A DNA stretch of 64,000 nt, from NCBI GenBank assembly GCA_958510875.1, contig OY294069.1, positions 165,663,111 to 165,727,110 of the forward strand, written 5' to 3'. The translations under genes were made by a program, and so were the position numbers. The notes under the pieces were generated by a model, which saw only the letters and a program-made list of their open reading frames with translations, did not search any database and was not told the DNA's origin. Position 1 is the stretch's first letter. Every line of letters starts with the position of its first letter. Source of the DNA: Endomychus coccineus. Its lineage: Eukaryota > Arthropoda > Insecta > Coleoptera > Endomychidae. This document shows positions 45,259 through 58,800 of this stretch, in pieces.

Positions 45259-45800
45259 GAAACGAATTAGCCAGAAATAACAAACTCCAGCTAGTGTGGG
45301 TACCCGCCCACTCTGGTGTAAATGGAAACGAAGTGGTCGATGAATTGGCCAAACGGGGTTCCTTGAGCGCCCCTTGCCCCGATTCAATGCTCGGAATATA
45401 TGGAATAGAGTGGCTCTCGGTCTCGTGTGGTGCCCCCGGCGTGAGGTAAGCGAAGCTCCACATTAGGGAATTCTCGCCTAAACTCTCTAGAACCCTATCC
45501 TCTATGACAAGGAGAGGCCTAAATCTGGTGACAGGACTCCTCACAGGACACTGTCATCTGAATAAACATCTATACAATGGGCAATGTTGAAGACCCAGCT
45601 TGTAGTAGATGTGGAGTCGGACGAAACTGCCTCTCACATCCTAGCCTAATGTCCAGCACTGCCAGGTCTACTGATATTTCAGTTGTTCTACCAGACTAGC
45701 CCCGAGAACCAGTACATCAGTTGCCAAATTTACGAACAACTAACAGATCGATTAAATTTGAAAGTCTAACATTCCTAAAAATTTGTAGATTAGGAACTTT
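45259..45800 (+). mobile_element. LINE 3' segment (RNase H C-terminal half to protein end)
   Basis: Plus strand reads ELARNNKLQLVWVPAHSGVN, GNEVVDELAKRGSLSAPCPD (WVPxHSG, GNE, D of RNase H), then TRRGLNLVTGLLTGHCHLNK, HLYTMGNVEDPACSRCGVG and SHILA*CPALPGLL, the C-terminal zinc knuckle with one stop. The A-rich DNA after about 45770 should be the 3' end. Together with 45005-45258 this forms a head-to-head split typical of twin-primed insertions. Confidence 0.85.
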
Positions 45801-46325
45801 GAAAAAACAAGAAAGAGAGATTAACAGTTTTAGGGGATCAATTGACAAGAATACCCTCGAATGTAACGCAAGGGAAAAAATTCCAGATCTCAATGCATCC
45901 TTGAAATTTGGAAGAAGGATGTCGATAGAGTAGTTTGAAAGCTCATGTGGGTTGAACAGTTTAATCAATGATTTTCTCGACTAGAATAAATTCAGTTCTA
46001 TCCATTTAGTGGCGATATGAAATAAAATGTAATATAAGGCTACACAATGTTTCAATTCAGAGATAATCAATTAAATGTGAGAATTTCACGTATACGACAC
46101 GTGTATCCACATCTTGTATATAATGTGTTTTATTTAATAGCACTACAATAGTGTTTTTTAATAAAATAAAAAGTATGCGAGATACCGACGATTTATGTTA
46201 TATTAGTTTCGTGTCATTAACTATGGAATCCAATATCTCCACCACGGCTACGACTGCAGGAGTTAATCCTTCGAACGTTTGAACCCGAATTTCCATAACT
46301 CATTCTACGCGAATTCGGCATAAAA
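45801..46325. other. No recognisable gene
   Basis: AT-rich spacer. Confidence 0.5.
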
Positions 46326-46379
46326 TTAGTGAATTGGACGCACAAACCAAAGATTTAATAAGACTCCAGAGAAAAAATC

Positions 46380-46660
46380 CAAAAGTGCTGAATCAAACGG
46401 ACGAAACAGCGAATTGGCAACGAGTTTTGCGATTATGGTCAGATTCTATTTAAAATTGCTAATTGGGGGTCTTTGGGGTCGGAGATCATGATTTTTTAGT
46501 CAAAATTTAAGATGACAGACGAGTTATCATGATTTTAAAGTCAAATTTCAATATGGCGGCTACGCTGGCGGACGCATTTTGTGATTATGGTCAGATTCTA
46601 TTCAAAATCGGTATATGGGGTTTTTGGGATCCGAGATCATGGTTTTTAATAAAATAAATA
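46380..46660. repeat. Two-unit imperfect tandem repeat (~150-bp period)
   Basis: 'gattatggtcagattctatt' followed by a 'ggggt.ttt.gg.tc.gagatcatg' word occurs near 46432-46490 and again near 46582-46640. The second word resembles the unit in the 33-kb foldback and the repeat at 1935-2262. Confidence 0.7.
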
Positions 46661-47539
46661 AAAGCTTCTTAATTTTTTTTACTTTTAATTTTATTTTGTA
46701 TCTTCTGTTACTACAAGCATATTCATTTAATCCGCAGCAGTGTCCGGAAGCTAGTTTGCTAACGTGATCAATTGATCACAGTTCATTTATTACTTCTTCG
46801 TTTCGGCCACTTCGACGACTTTATAGAATCCTCGAAAACCAGTTCCACTAAAAGCTCGATTAAAAGTATTTCTGTCAAAAATAGTTTCTGCACTGTAGTT
46901 CACTATGTTCTTAACAACGTTAAGAGCCGTTTGCTTCCCAAAGTTATATGTTATAGCCGGTTCTGCAATCACAGGGCTTCTTTCAAATTGGGATAAAATT
47001 TCCTTCTTTCAGAAGTAAGATTGCGTTTACGCCGCATTTATGCTTTCAACTATTTTGTTCACGACCCGGTTAGTGGAAGGTTCCTCGACAGGCTCGGGAT
47101 TTCCCCGAGAGGAAAACAATTTTCTTGCCAGCCGCAGAAATTACGCGTACCGAAGATCAATGTTGAGATACATCACGGAAAATCTGCCAACCGGAATGTA
47201 TACAAGGTACATATATAATATTTTATTCATTATTAATTTTCAAGCAACAAAATCCCAAATACCTAGAGATATATTAATCACTCACCGTAAAACAACCAAA
47301 AAAAGTCTTCGTTCGACTTTCCAACGATGCCTCAGATCTTCTACGCGTATCACCACATGTATCATCCTAAAACATAATAAATAGGATAGTTTTAACCCTG
47401 GGCGTTAGTTAACAAAATGAAAGAGTAGGAAATTTTCGTATCAATACTTATAATAATTGTACAAGTGGTAATATGTTAGTTTTATCACCAGCAATTTTCT
47501 AATTGTTCGTAATTGTTCGTGAAATTGTTTCCCGTTCCT
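46661..47539. other. No recognisable gene
   Basis: The 46790-47390 interval is less AT-rich and has overlapping open frames on both strands (for example 47040-47384). I recognise no domain. It may be decayed mobile DNA. Confidence 0.45.
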
Positions 47540-47780
47540 CGTTTACAAGAAAACTACAGGCAGGAATTCGGCTTTTCAGGAGCACGATTATACGTCGGTG
47601 ACAGTCCTAATACTAAAATATATCCCGATATTTTACATATTCAGGAAAAAGGACATATACTCAATATTCTACAATCAATAGAAATTTTAAAACATATAAA
47701 AAACAATAGTAGCATAACATTAAATGACCAAATTGATACCTACAATTCATTATTATTTTGTCAACAATTTTGTAAATAAA
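47540..47780 (+). mobile_element. Probable Penelope-like C-terminal fragment
   Basis: The frame includes HIQEKGHILNILQSIEILKH and ITLNDQIDTYNSLLF. This resembles the 'EKG..LN.LE..EI.KH......LNDQ......' tail that follows the GIY-YIG domain in Penelope-type proteins. The upstream domain is absent. From memory of the family only. Confidence 0.35.
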
Positions 47781-48954
47781 CTCCCACCCAAACCATTGTC
47801 TACTCCAATTCCTGACTTTATATATCCTGATTGATTTGTAATAGTTAGGAACATAGTTTTATATTTAGCTTTAGTTGATAACTCTAAGCTTTGAAAATGC
47901 AACAGTGTGGCAGCGTCAGCATTAATTGAAAATTATACAAATACTTTCAACGTCGATTTTTCATAAGTTTATTATTTTTTAGCAAGGTGTAACAATACCC
48001 ACATAAGTTCTTAATAATTTGAATATCGTATATTGAGTTTGCAAATCAGATAAACGGTGAAACAGTAAAAAGAACAAAAATATGGTCATTTAAAGTTACC
48101 TTTTTGGGATACCTTCAACTAATTTTCAATAACAATAAACTTCTAAACGACGTCATGTAGTATGTGCAAATTAAAATATTGTTATTCCATAGGCTGCTTG
48201 ACATTGCTTCCACAAACACACCAAAGTGTCATTAAAAATTAAATATAATTCAAGAAAGTTTTTTCTTAAATTGTTAAGTATCTAGTTAGTATTATTTGAG
48301 AAAATTGAATGAGGTCATTCTAATTATAATATTGAATTGAAACCTATATATTGTTCTGACAACTTCAAGTTTTCTTATAACCGATAATTATGGGGTAGGT
48401 TCTATAATTATGGATATTTTGCATTCCTCAACAGAACATTGCAATTGAATAACATAAACATAACCTTACACACAAATTACAAATACTTACTTCTAGACAA
48501 TTCAGGAAGAACGATGAAGAATATGTTTGGGGTGGAAATTTTGTACCTGTATTGTTCATTTCGCACAAACAGAAACTGCTTATCCACTGTTAACTATAAT
48601 TTACGATTTTGAACGTCAAGAACGAGACCGCATAAAATTTCACATTGTTTTCGCGGCTGCGGATTGACGTCAGGTTAAAATAAATAAATTCTTAATTCGG
48701 AACTTGGAATGTAGCAAAACAAAACATGCACGGACAGAGAAAGCATAACACCCCCACCTCTATGTATAGAAATATCATTCAATTATTTCCAATCTTCTAT
48801 GAGAATGACATATATGTCGATTACCACAATTATGTTCTTTGTTCAGTATAGAAATATAGATAATTTTTATATTCTATGATACAGATCAATCAATCTTTGT
48901 CACTGAACTATAGGTACTTATAATCATTACCTTAATTAAGTTTAGTCCTACAGA
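47781..48954. other. No recognisable gene
   Basis: AT-rich spacer, nothing recognised. Confidence 0.55.
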
Positions 48955-49490
48955 CCACGAAGACTCTAAACAGGAGATGCAACTCGCAATGCTACAGGTA
49001 CAATTTCTCATGCCAAAAAGGGAATTCAGGTAAAATGACTATTCTCCTATGTATGTTCTTGTATGTGAGATGCACTATATTAATATTAGGTATATTCAAA
49101 ACATAAATAGAAGGATCACTTTTACTACATATGCAACCTCGCTTTAACTTCAGTCTTGAAACCTCAAATTAATAAAAGGAATTGCGACTATAGGAAAGCA
49201 AACAACGCTACATTTCCAGAGCGGTTAAAAGGACATTGCGTCTCACCTCTTTATATTTAGACTTTGATCCTGTTTTACGGTAAGATTAATCCTTAATTCA
49301 AATAAAATTGTTAACGATTCAGTAAAAATTACTGTCAACCACGAAATCGTGGTACAAGAAGTAAGTCTAGTTTTCTTGGCTACATACATAACCCGTGCGT
49401 ACGAGAAGTTTGCGCAGCAGTAGAGTTCTCCAAGACCAGCACAACTGCCGTTTTTTAGCGAGTTGCATCTCCTGTTTAGGGACTTCATGG
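48955..49490. mobile_element. 536-bp element with 33-bp inverted ends
   Basis: 48955-48987 and 49458-49490 are inverted with four mismatches; the inner 21 bases around 'taaacaggagatgcaactcgc' are identical. No coding potential. No clear target duplication, so its class is open. It lies about 390 bp upstream of the TFIP11 start codon. Confidence 0.65.
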
Positions 49491-49879
49491 TACAGACAAA
49501 ATTTATGATATATAAAACATAAGTATTAATGAGGGATCATATTCTGTGGCATTTACTGAGAGAAATTTATTATATTTTCTTTGAAAATTTGATTAAAACC
49601 TTAGAGCTTCATGATTAAAACTTCAAATGGTTTGATGAGTTTCATGATAATAAAAATTATAGTCAGTGTTCATTAGCTGTTTAGCATTTGATAAATCAAT
49701 TCTGTGGCATTGCTTCATGATCTGTAATCTAAAATAATTAGTGAGTTATTCTGTGATAAACAGCCTATAGCGTTGTAAGATTAATAGCTCTGCCATACCC
49801 ATAAGTGTGTAGGGAAGAAAACTAAATAAATGTAAGAGATTTCAAGGTTTTGATCGTAAATAAATCATTGTGATTAACC
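49491..49879 (+). promoter_or_regulatory. TFIP11 upstream region / 5' UTR
   Basis: No TATA box or clear initiator is recognisable. The start codon context is ATTAACCATGT, with A at -3, which is favourable in insects. The interval contains no other gene. Confidence 0.4.
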
Positions 49880-52800
49880 ATGTCTGACGATGAAATGGAA
49901 AAGTTTGAAATAACCGATTATGATTTGGACAATGAATTCAACATAAATCGGAATAGAAAAGGACTCAGTAAACACCAACAAATATATGGTAAAATCTACT
50001 TTGATCTAATTCTGCCAATATTTTAAAGATTATTTTTAATTTGACAATGCTAAACTACTTTAATTATAGGTATTTGGGCAGATGATAGTGACAATGAGGA
50101 TGGGAAAACATATAAATCAAAATCGAGTAAAGTACCAAAAAACTATTCTGCTCCAATAGGATTTGTGGCTGGTGGTGTTCATCAAGTTGGTAAGAAAGAT
50201 AAGGTTCCAGATAAAGATGTTAAAAAAGAAGATGATGAATCTGATAATGAAAAACCAACAACTTCTTTTTTCAAAAATAGTTCAAGTGAATCGGAAGATG
50301 AAGGATTGGTTAGAGCAGGTGAAGTTTTAAAACTGAATATGACTATAATTTGTTTCGTATGGCTGATATTCACTAGTATTACTATAATATATTCAAACTC
50401 TTGAAATCATTGATTAATATTCTCTTCCAGGCTTTGGCACATCTAAATCCAGAACCCAGTCGAAGGTCACAGAAATTACTGGTGACATTGCCGGATTAAG
50501 GAGTAAAAAGAACCCAGTGAATCCAGCTTTAATCAATAGAGGTGTCGGAAACTGGGAAAAACACACCAAAGGGATAGGTGCAAAGCTTCTGCTTCAGATG
50601 GGTTTTGAGCCAGGAAAAGGGTTGGGGAAAGATCTTCAAGGTATTTCGGCACCAGTAGAGGCACATTTACGGAAGGGAAGAGGTGCTATTGGTGCTTATG
50701 GACCCGAAAAAGTGGCATCTATCCCAAAATTGGTAATTATTAAATCCTAAAATAATGCAGCCTAGCCAACCATTTTCAGTAAATTTCATTATTTCTAACT
50801 AGTGTTGGGAATATTCGAGATATGAAAATCAATTTAGTAGAATATTGAAATATCTCAACATAATTGATAGTGATTTCAGAAATTAGTAGTGGTAGTTGAT
50901 TGTCACACGCATGCAATGATTCAACATTGAACAACTTGTAGTATAGAAATGTTCCATCCCTATATGAGATTACCTAAAATCCCTAAATTACAGAATAAAA
51001 CCTTATTTCTATTATTAAATGTATTTAATTCATATATTTATAATTCATAGCTGATACGTAATATGTTTACTGTTATGATAATATAAACATATTGTTTAGT
51101 ATAAGCTACCTTGACATGGACACTGTGGGAACCTCGAACCCAAGGTAGTTATTGATAGACCGATATATATATACTAAGATTAGATTAACTAGAGCATTCG
51201 GATTCAAAGTAGATATAGCGATAGATATAAGTTATTAGTGTTAGTGCAATGTAGTGAATAGTAAACCAATACATCACATTTCGTAACGTAGTGTCTTGAT
51301 CCCAATACTCTATCAGGACCACGGATCAGCTTAGGGCAAACCGTCCCCAGACTTTTACAGCTGATCCCCACAAACTACTGAATCTGAACCATATTAGTAT
51401 AGAATAGAACAGACTCACAAATACAACATCAAATATTGAAAATATGATATAACTACTAAATTAGCAGATTATTGAAATATCTATTACTAATGATCGATTG
51501 CTGAAATATCTTAATTATTGCCATCACTATTTAAAAAAATGTATTTCACTACTGTTAACAAAGAGAATGTAGAATGGATAATTGTGGAGTAATGTTATGC
51601 TGTTCTAGGAGAAGAATGATATTAAATTAGAGGATATTAACAGCGAATCAAAATGGAAGAAAAATGATGTGTTGACAAAGAAGAAAACTAGATACTATTA
51701 TAGAAGTGTTGATGATGTTATTGAAAAAGGTAAACGTCCTGGAGCTTATAGAAATTCGGGAATCGCAAGGTAAAGATGACACAGCTCATTCAAATACCTG
51801 TGAATACTTTGTCAAAACAATAGGAGTTTGAAAATGTCTTCTTCTATCAATTTAGTTTGTTTTATGCCATACTCATTCCATCAAAATATTCCAGAAAATG
51901 TTGAATAAATCGTTATTTCTCTTTATTGAATATCAAAATTTTGTTCATTAAAGTGAAATTAAATGATTATTTCATTTTAGAATCCCATTATTTACTATTT
52001 TCATAGGTTATTTGTATGTTATTTACATTTTTTAGGTATGCCTTATTCAAACCATACTGAAAAATACATTTAAAAGTTATTAGTAAGTTCCTACAAAAAA
52101 AAAGCCGAACTTATTTACTTCACCAGGCCCTATCAAGTTTTTAATTCCAATATAATTGATATGAAAGTAAAATGTACATAATTTGATGAGGTTGGCTTCG
52201 ACTTAATGTAAATCCTCATTTCCACTGATAAAAGGCTTTACGAAAATTTAAAATGAGATTACACTTATGACATAACATGTTAAGTGATAACATCAAAGTT
52301 TCATAAATATAATTTCTTAAAAAAAAAGTAAAACCTTCCTCATATACATTAATTATTGTTTAAATAAAAAATCGATGGTAGAAGCCATTACTTTATGGTA
52401 ATTTATCATTATGATTAAATTAAAAGAACAATTACCATTTCTAATACATATTAAAAGTTACATAAAACAAAGTAATTGTTCTTTCATTTAATAATACTAG
52501 GGTCATTATTTGAAAAGTTTCCGGCCTTACCGGCAAAAAGTCATGGTGCATTCAAGTTCTCTTGCCAACCGATAGATGGCCTTTACATATGGATGCCATA
52601 AAAATTTCAAGTCATTCCGATCAGTATAAAACACATGGTACCCTTCCAAAGTTGACAGGTTACGTTTGTTAACGACAATGGATAAAATCGAGTATCGCGC
52701 GGTGATAAAGTTCCTGTATTTGAAAGGGAAAAAAACTCGGGAAGTGAAAGAAGAGTTAGACTCCGTGTATGGTGAATCGTCCCCCTCATTTACAATCGTG

Positions 52801-55800
52801 AAACATTGGGTGGCCGAGTTTAAACCCGGTCGTACAAGCATTTTTGATGATGAACGTTCTGGACGTCCAAAAACTGTTTCCACGGAAGATATCGCCAGTT
52901 TAGTGCACACAACCGTGATGGAAGATCGCCGATTAACCATTAATGAAATTGCTGAGGCTTGTGGGATATCAACTGAACGGGTGCCTGAGATTTTACATGA
53001 AGATTTATGCATGAGAAAATTATCCGCGCGATGGGTGCCGCGTTTGTTGACGATCGACCAAAAGCGCGTACGGATGAACATGTCGCGCGAAACTCTTCAG
53101 CTGTTCCAAAAGATTCCTACCGAGTTTTTGCGCCGATTAATTACTGTCGACGAAACCTGGATCCATCACCATACTCCGGAGACAAAACAACAGTCAATGC
53201 AGTGGATTGAGGTGGGGGAACCAGCTCCGAAGAAGGCGGAGGTCGTTCTTTCTGCCGGAAAAGTGAAGGCGGCAGTTTTTTTGGGACGGCCGTGGAGTAA
53301 TTATGGTTGATTACCTTCAAAAAGGTAAAACCATTAACGGACCCTATTACGCTGCGTTGCTGGACCAATTGAAGACGGAACTCAAGAAGAAACGACCACA
53401 CTTGGCGAGGAAAAAGGTACTGTTTCATCAGGACAACGCGCGAGTTCACACGTGCATGGTCGCAATGGCGAAATTGGACGAATTGAAGTTCGAATTGCTT
53501 CAACACCCACCCTACACACCAGACCTAGATCCGAGTGACTTTTTTTTATTCCCCAACTTGAAAAAATTTTTGGGTGGGAAAAAATATGGGTCATATACCG
53601 AGGTAGAGGCAGTAAACCTGTATTTTTCAGGTTTACCCAAAGAATTTTTTTCTGATAGCTTGAAGGGTTGGGAAAAGCGTTTGACCAAATGTATTGACTT
53701 GCGTGGAGACTATGTCGAGAAATACATTTTTGTTTGGCTTGAATCATGTGTTTTTCTTTAAAAGGCCGGAAACTTTTCAAATGACCCTCGTATTGTTTAA
53801 ATATTAAAATAATAGTTTAATACTAATTTTGAAATGTTGTGATCCTCAAATTACACCATCCAATACTATAAAAGTGAAACAATTTTATACTAGAAGTTTT
53901 AAAAAATTAATATTTCAATTCAATATTCATTTACAAATAAAACTCACTAACTCCTTATTTCATGAATACTAATTAGAACATGATTTTGCTTCTATTCTGA
54001 ACTAATTAATATTAAAAATAATCGTGGACCAAAATATGCTGAATATATTTTCAATTAATGCTAGAAATTATAATATATTGTTATCAATTTCAAATACCTA
54101 AAACTGCAGAAAACACTTATATTTCAGATATATTCATATTCAATTTGATGTTGGTAATTTTCTACAATTTTCAATGTAGCGTAATGGGTTTAAAGCACGA
54201 TCGTATATACAGGTCTGGAAACTCGAGGCTGTTACCTATGTGAGAAGTGAGTCCGCTAAGCGTCATCTGTTGCGTAGTACAAAAAGGGTGGCGCATGAGT
54301 CGAGGGATGTTCTCTCGCACGTATACGATCGTGTTAACGCCATGCCTAATCCTGACGACGGTCGTACATACAGGTCTGGGGATTCGTATGTTTGACATGG
54401 GTCTCTTACGCGTCGCCAAACTCGTAGTCCCTCGCTCAGCCACTAGCTAGCGCTTGGATCTCGAAGTGATAAAATGATTTCTTTCCGGAATCGCAAGCAG
54501 TGTTACTAGGTATTCTGATTTGAGAGAGGAATAGAACTGTTACTCTTGTCAAAATGTATTACTCACCTTGAAAATAACTTCCCTTTTTCGTTATACATGC
54601 ACGCACACATAAAAGACCTCGTTAAAACGATTTCTATCCGGAATCGCAAGCATCCACTTTTTTCGCATTTCCGCATCTTTCGGCACTTTAAAAACAGAAG
54701 TTTCTTGCTTTACACTTTTGTACCCCGTTTTGCATTTCGGCACAATGCACAGTTTCGTAATTTGTTTCTAAAAACGCAGTTATTCCTTGTGTTTACAACT
54801 TAAGAATGACAGTTGTCAGAGAATACTCTCACGTGACGTCTTTTGGTACTACACGACAGTCGACGCTTAGCGGTCCCACTTCTCACATAGGAAACAGCCC
54901 CGAGTTTCCAGACCTGTATGTACGACCGTGATCCTGACAACATACTTCGATCCATGCGCCAACTATAGAGTTTCCAGACCTGTATATACGACCGTGGTTT
55001 AAAGCAATGACTCATTCAAGTCTGATTTAGTCAAAAAAGTGTTGAAAGAAAAATAGTACAATTATGATTTTTTTCAGGAACTGCTTGAAATTCTAAAATG
55101 CAACATTAAGATATTACTCCCTATTTCAAAACATGTAGTGAATCTATTCTTAATGTGTAAATTTTGATATTCTGGGCAAAAAGTGATGATCACGTATTTA
55201 GAGTATATTTTAAATATGTTCTAATACAACTTGATAAATTATTTTCAGAAATACCTACCTATTCTCAAAGATTATAGTTAGATTGTTGAAGAAATAACTA
55301 TCATTATTTTAACACCATCATCATGCTACATTCAGATACTTCATTTTTAGTGAACTGTCCAAAGTCAAGGTCATTGATATGACTGGGCCCCAGCAAAGAG
55401 TATTAAGTGGATATCATGCGTTGAGTGGTCTAAAAGCGCCACCTGGTGTTGAGCATTTTGAAGATGTAGTCCACAAAAAATGTTCCAATTTCGCCCTTCC
55501 CGAAATTCAGCACAATCTAGATCTACTGGTGGACATGTGTGAACAGGTAAATTACCTTTATCGAAAAATTTTCCTTCGAATTCAAACAAACCCGTTTACT
55601 TTATTTCAGGATATCATTAGGATAGATAGGACCACAAGGATGAACCAGGATAAAATAATTGCATTACAACAGGAAGAGGGATCCTTGAAGAATATTCTGT
55701 ATAATGAAGACGTTTTAGTTGAAAATTTGAAATGTGTCATGGGAATTGTTTCCAAATTGATGGATCCTTCACAAGGGTTTTCTCTTGGACAAGTTGCAAA

Positions 55801-58800
55801 CATGTTCTTAGATTTACAGGTAGCTAATATTAGTATCTACATATCAGGATGATTTATTGCTCTAGCAAATTTTGGCGAGTGAAAGATGATGCGAATGTAA
55901 AAAAACTAATGTTATTTAAGAAGTGTCATATTAATTTTTCAATCAAGTTTTGGCGGGCGGTAGTTTCTTTCAGGTTCACAGGTTGATTTATGTTGAATTG
56001 GAGGCTCCTGCTCTTATTCTCCAACCGTTGTGGGATTCCTAGGACCGGATTAAACTAGTTGCTATGATAGTACAGTCATTTTACCAAAAGTGGGACTTTT
56101 TTTTCCGACTTTTGGTTTGAGAGTACAGAAAGTTAGGACATTTTGCGTAGATTACGAAAAAAATTGTGAGAGAAACCCTGCCATGTAGGAAAATGTCGCT
56201 ATTCATACAGGGTGTTTCAGTTTTTTCGTTCATAACTTTGGCAAACGATAGAACTTCTAAAAATAATAGGGGTCTTTCATATAAAATTTTTCTCTGGATC
56301 ACTTCGTTTTCGAAATACAGGGTATTGAAATTTATTGAAATTGAAATTAGTTTTTTGCGAATATCTCCGGAACCGTTCATCGTACAGAAAACAGCTTTTG
56401 TAAGCAATCTCTACTCATAGTAAGCTATGTTTTGTGCGATAAAAAAAAATTTTTTATTCATAATTGGTGAAGATTTTGAAGGGGTAGTGGTTGTTTTCCT
56501 CCCCAACTTCTACGGCACTGGAAAAAGTACGGTTTTGAGATGCCCATTTGAACCGCCAATGTTTTCTACACAAAAATGGTACTCTTGGTCATAAGCTCCT
56601 AACTTGACCGTTTTCGAGAAAAATCAACTTTTATGTTGAAAAACATTGTCAATTCTTTGAAATAAAATTTATTTTTTACCAATTAAACGAAATTTCTTCA
56701 AACAAGTAACAACCAAAAAATTGACCATGTTTTTCAACAAAAAAGTTAATTTTTCTCGAAAACTCAACTTTAGAGCTTATGACCAGAGTACCTTTTTTGT
56801 GAAGAAAACATTGGCGGTTCAAATGGGCATTTCAAAACCGTACTTTCTCCAGTGGGGTAGAAGTTGGGGAGAAAAACAACCACTACCTCTTCAAAATCTT
56901 CACCAATTATGAATAAAAAAAAAAAATGTATTGCACAAAACATAGCTTACTATGAGTAGAGATTGCTTACAAAAGCTGTTTTCTGTACAATGAACGGTTC
57001 CGTAGATATTCGCAAAAATAATTTTTTTTTTTCATTTTCAACACACCCTGTATCTCGAAAATGAAGTGACTTAGAGAAACATTTTATATGAAAGACCCCT
57101 ATTATTTTCAGAAGTTCTATCGTTTGCCGAAGCTATGAACGAAAAAACTGAAACACCCTGTATATACAGGGTGTCCCAGGTTTTAGTAGCAGAACTTCTA
57201 CAGTCGATAGGAAATTTGATTTTTAGAAAAAAAATTCCAATAACATATATGCACAGACGCTTAGTTTTTGAGATACAGGTTGTTGAAATTGAAAAAAAAA
57301 ATTCGTTTTTTGCGAATATCTCCGGAACCGTTTATCGTACAGAAAACAGCTTTTGCAAGCATTTTATACTCATAGTAAGCTATGTTCTGTGTGATACAAA
57401 TTTTTTTTTTAGTCATGATTGGGGAAGATTTTGAAGGGGTAGTTGGTGTTTTTCTCACGCCAGTGGGAAAAGTACGGTTTTGAGACAATTATTTGAACTG
57501 GCAATGTTTTCTACACAAAAAAGGTATTCTTGATCATAAGCTCTAAAGTTGACCGTTTTTGAGAAAAATCATATTTTATGTTGTAAAACATGCTCAATTT
57601 TTTGGTTTTGTTCTTCTAATGTTTGAATAAATTTTGTTCAATTAGTAAGAATTGACCATGTTTTTCAACACAAAAATTGATTTTTGTCGGAAACGGTCAA
57701 CTTTAGAGCTTATGACCACGAGTACCTTTTTAATGTAGAAAACATAGGCGGTTCAAATGGTTGTCTCAAAACCGTACTTTTTCCTGTGGCGTAGAAGTTG
57801 GGGAGAAAAACACCAACTACCCCTTCAAAATCTTTACCAATCATGACTAAAAAAAAAAATTTTATCACACAGAACATAGCTTACTATGAGTAGAAAATGC
57901 TTGCAAAAGCTGTTTTCTGTAAGGTAAACGGTTCCGGAGAATTTTTTTTCAATTTCAACACCCTGTATCTCAAAAACTAAGCGTCTGTGCATATATGTTA
58001 TTTCTCAAAATCAAATTTCCTAGCGACTGTTGAAGTTCTGCTACTAAAACCTGGGACACGCTGTATATATTTTCATTAATGACTTTATGAGAAAAAATCA
58101 CATTCAAAAGTTAAATATCGTATGATTGAGGTATATAAAGGTACATAACGTTACTAAAAGTGATGATCATAATAAATTTCCCACCATGTGACCAAATTTT
58201 CCGAGTTATGGAAAAAAAAAATTTTTTTTCAATCAAAATGTACGTACGACATATCATTTCTTATGTTTTTTCGGTTACTAATAACGAATTTTGACTTAGT
58301 TTTGTTCTGAAAAGTCATGGAAAACACAAATTTTCCAAATTATGAAAATTCTTTTTTTTCTTCAATTATCATGTATGACATATCATTTCTTATGTTTTTT
58401 GGGTCAGCTATAACGAATTTTTATTTACTTTTGTTCTGTTAAAACATGGGAATCGTTTATTTGGGAAATTTAGGAAAATTAAGGTAACAAAAGAGAGACA
58501 AATTAAAAATTCGTTATAACTGACCCAAAAAACATAAGAAATGATATGTTGATGAAAAAAATAATTTTCTTAATTTGGAAAATTTATGTTTTCCATGAAA
58601 TAGCGTAGACTATAATGTCTACCGGGATGTTTTCGGGTACCGGTACCGGGAGGCTAGGCACTACCTTAAAGAAAAGCTAACATTCTTATAAGCAGGTCTA
58701 AATATCGAATATGACTCAAACACTCATAATCATTGGCATTTATATTATATCAAAATAAAACTGTATAATTTTCCTAGTCAGACTAAAGTGTTCTAACCAG

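Noticed and set aside
50803..51400. Solo LTR in TFIP11 intron 3
   Set aside because: TATA-like and R/U5-like composition is suggestive, but no TG...CA ends or target duplication could be fixed.
52527..53081. 184-codon minus-strand frame in mariner-B
   Set aside because: Antisense shadow of the transposase gene.
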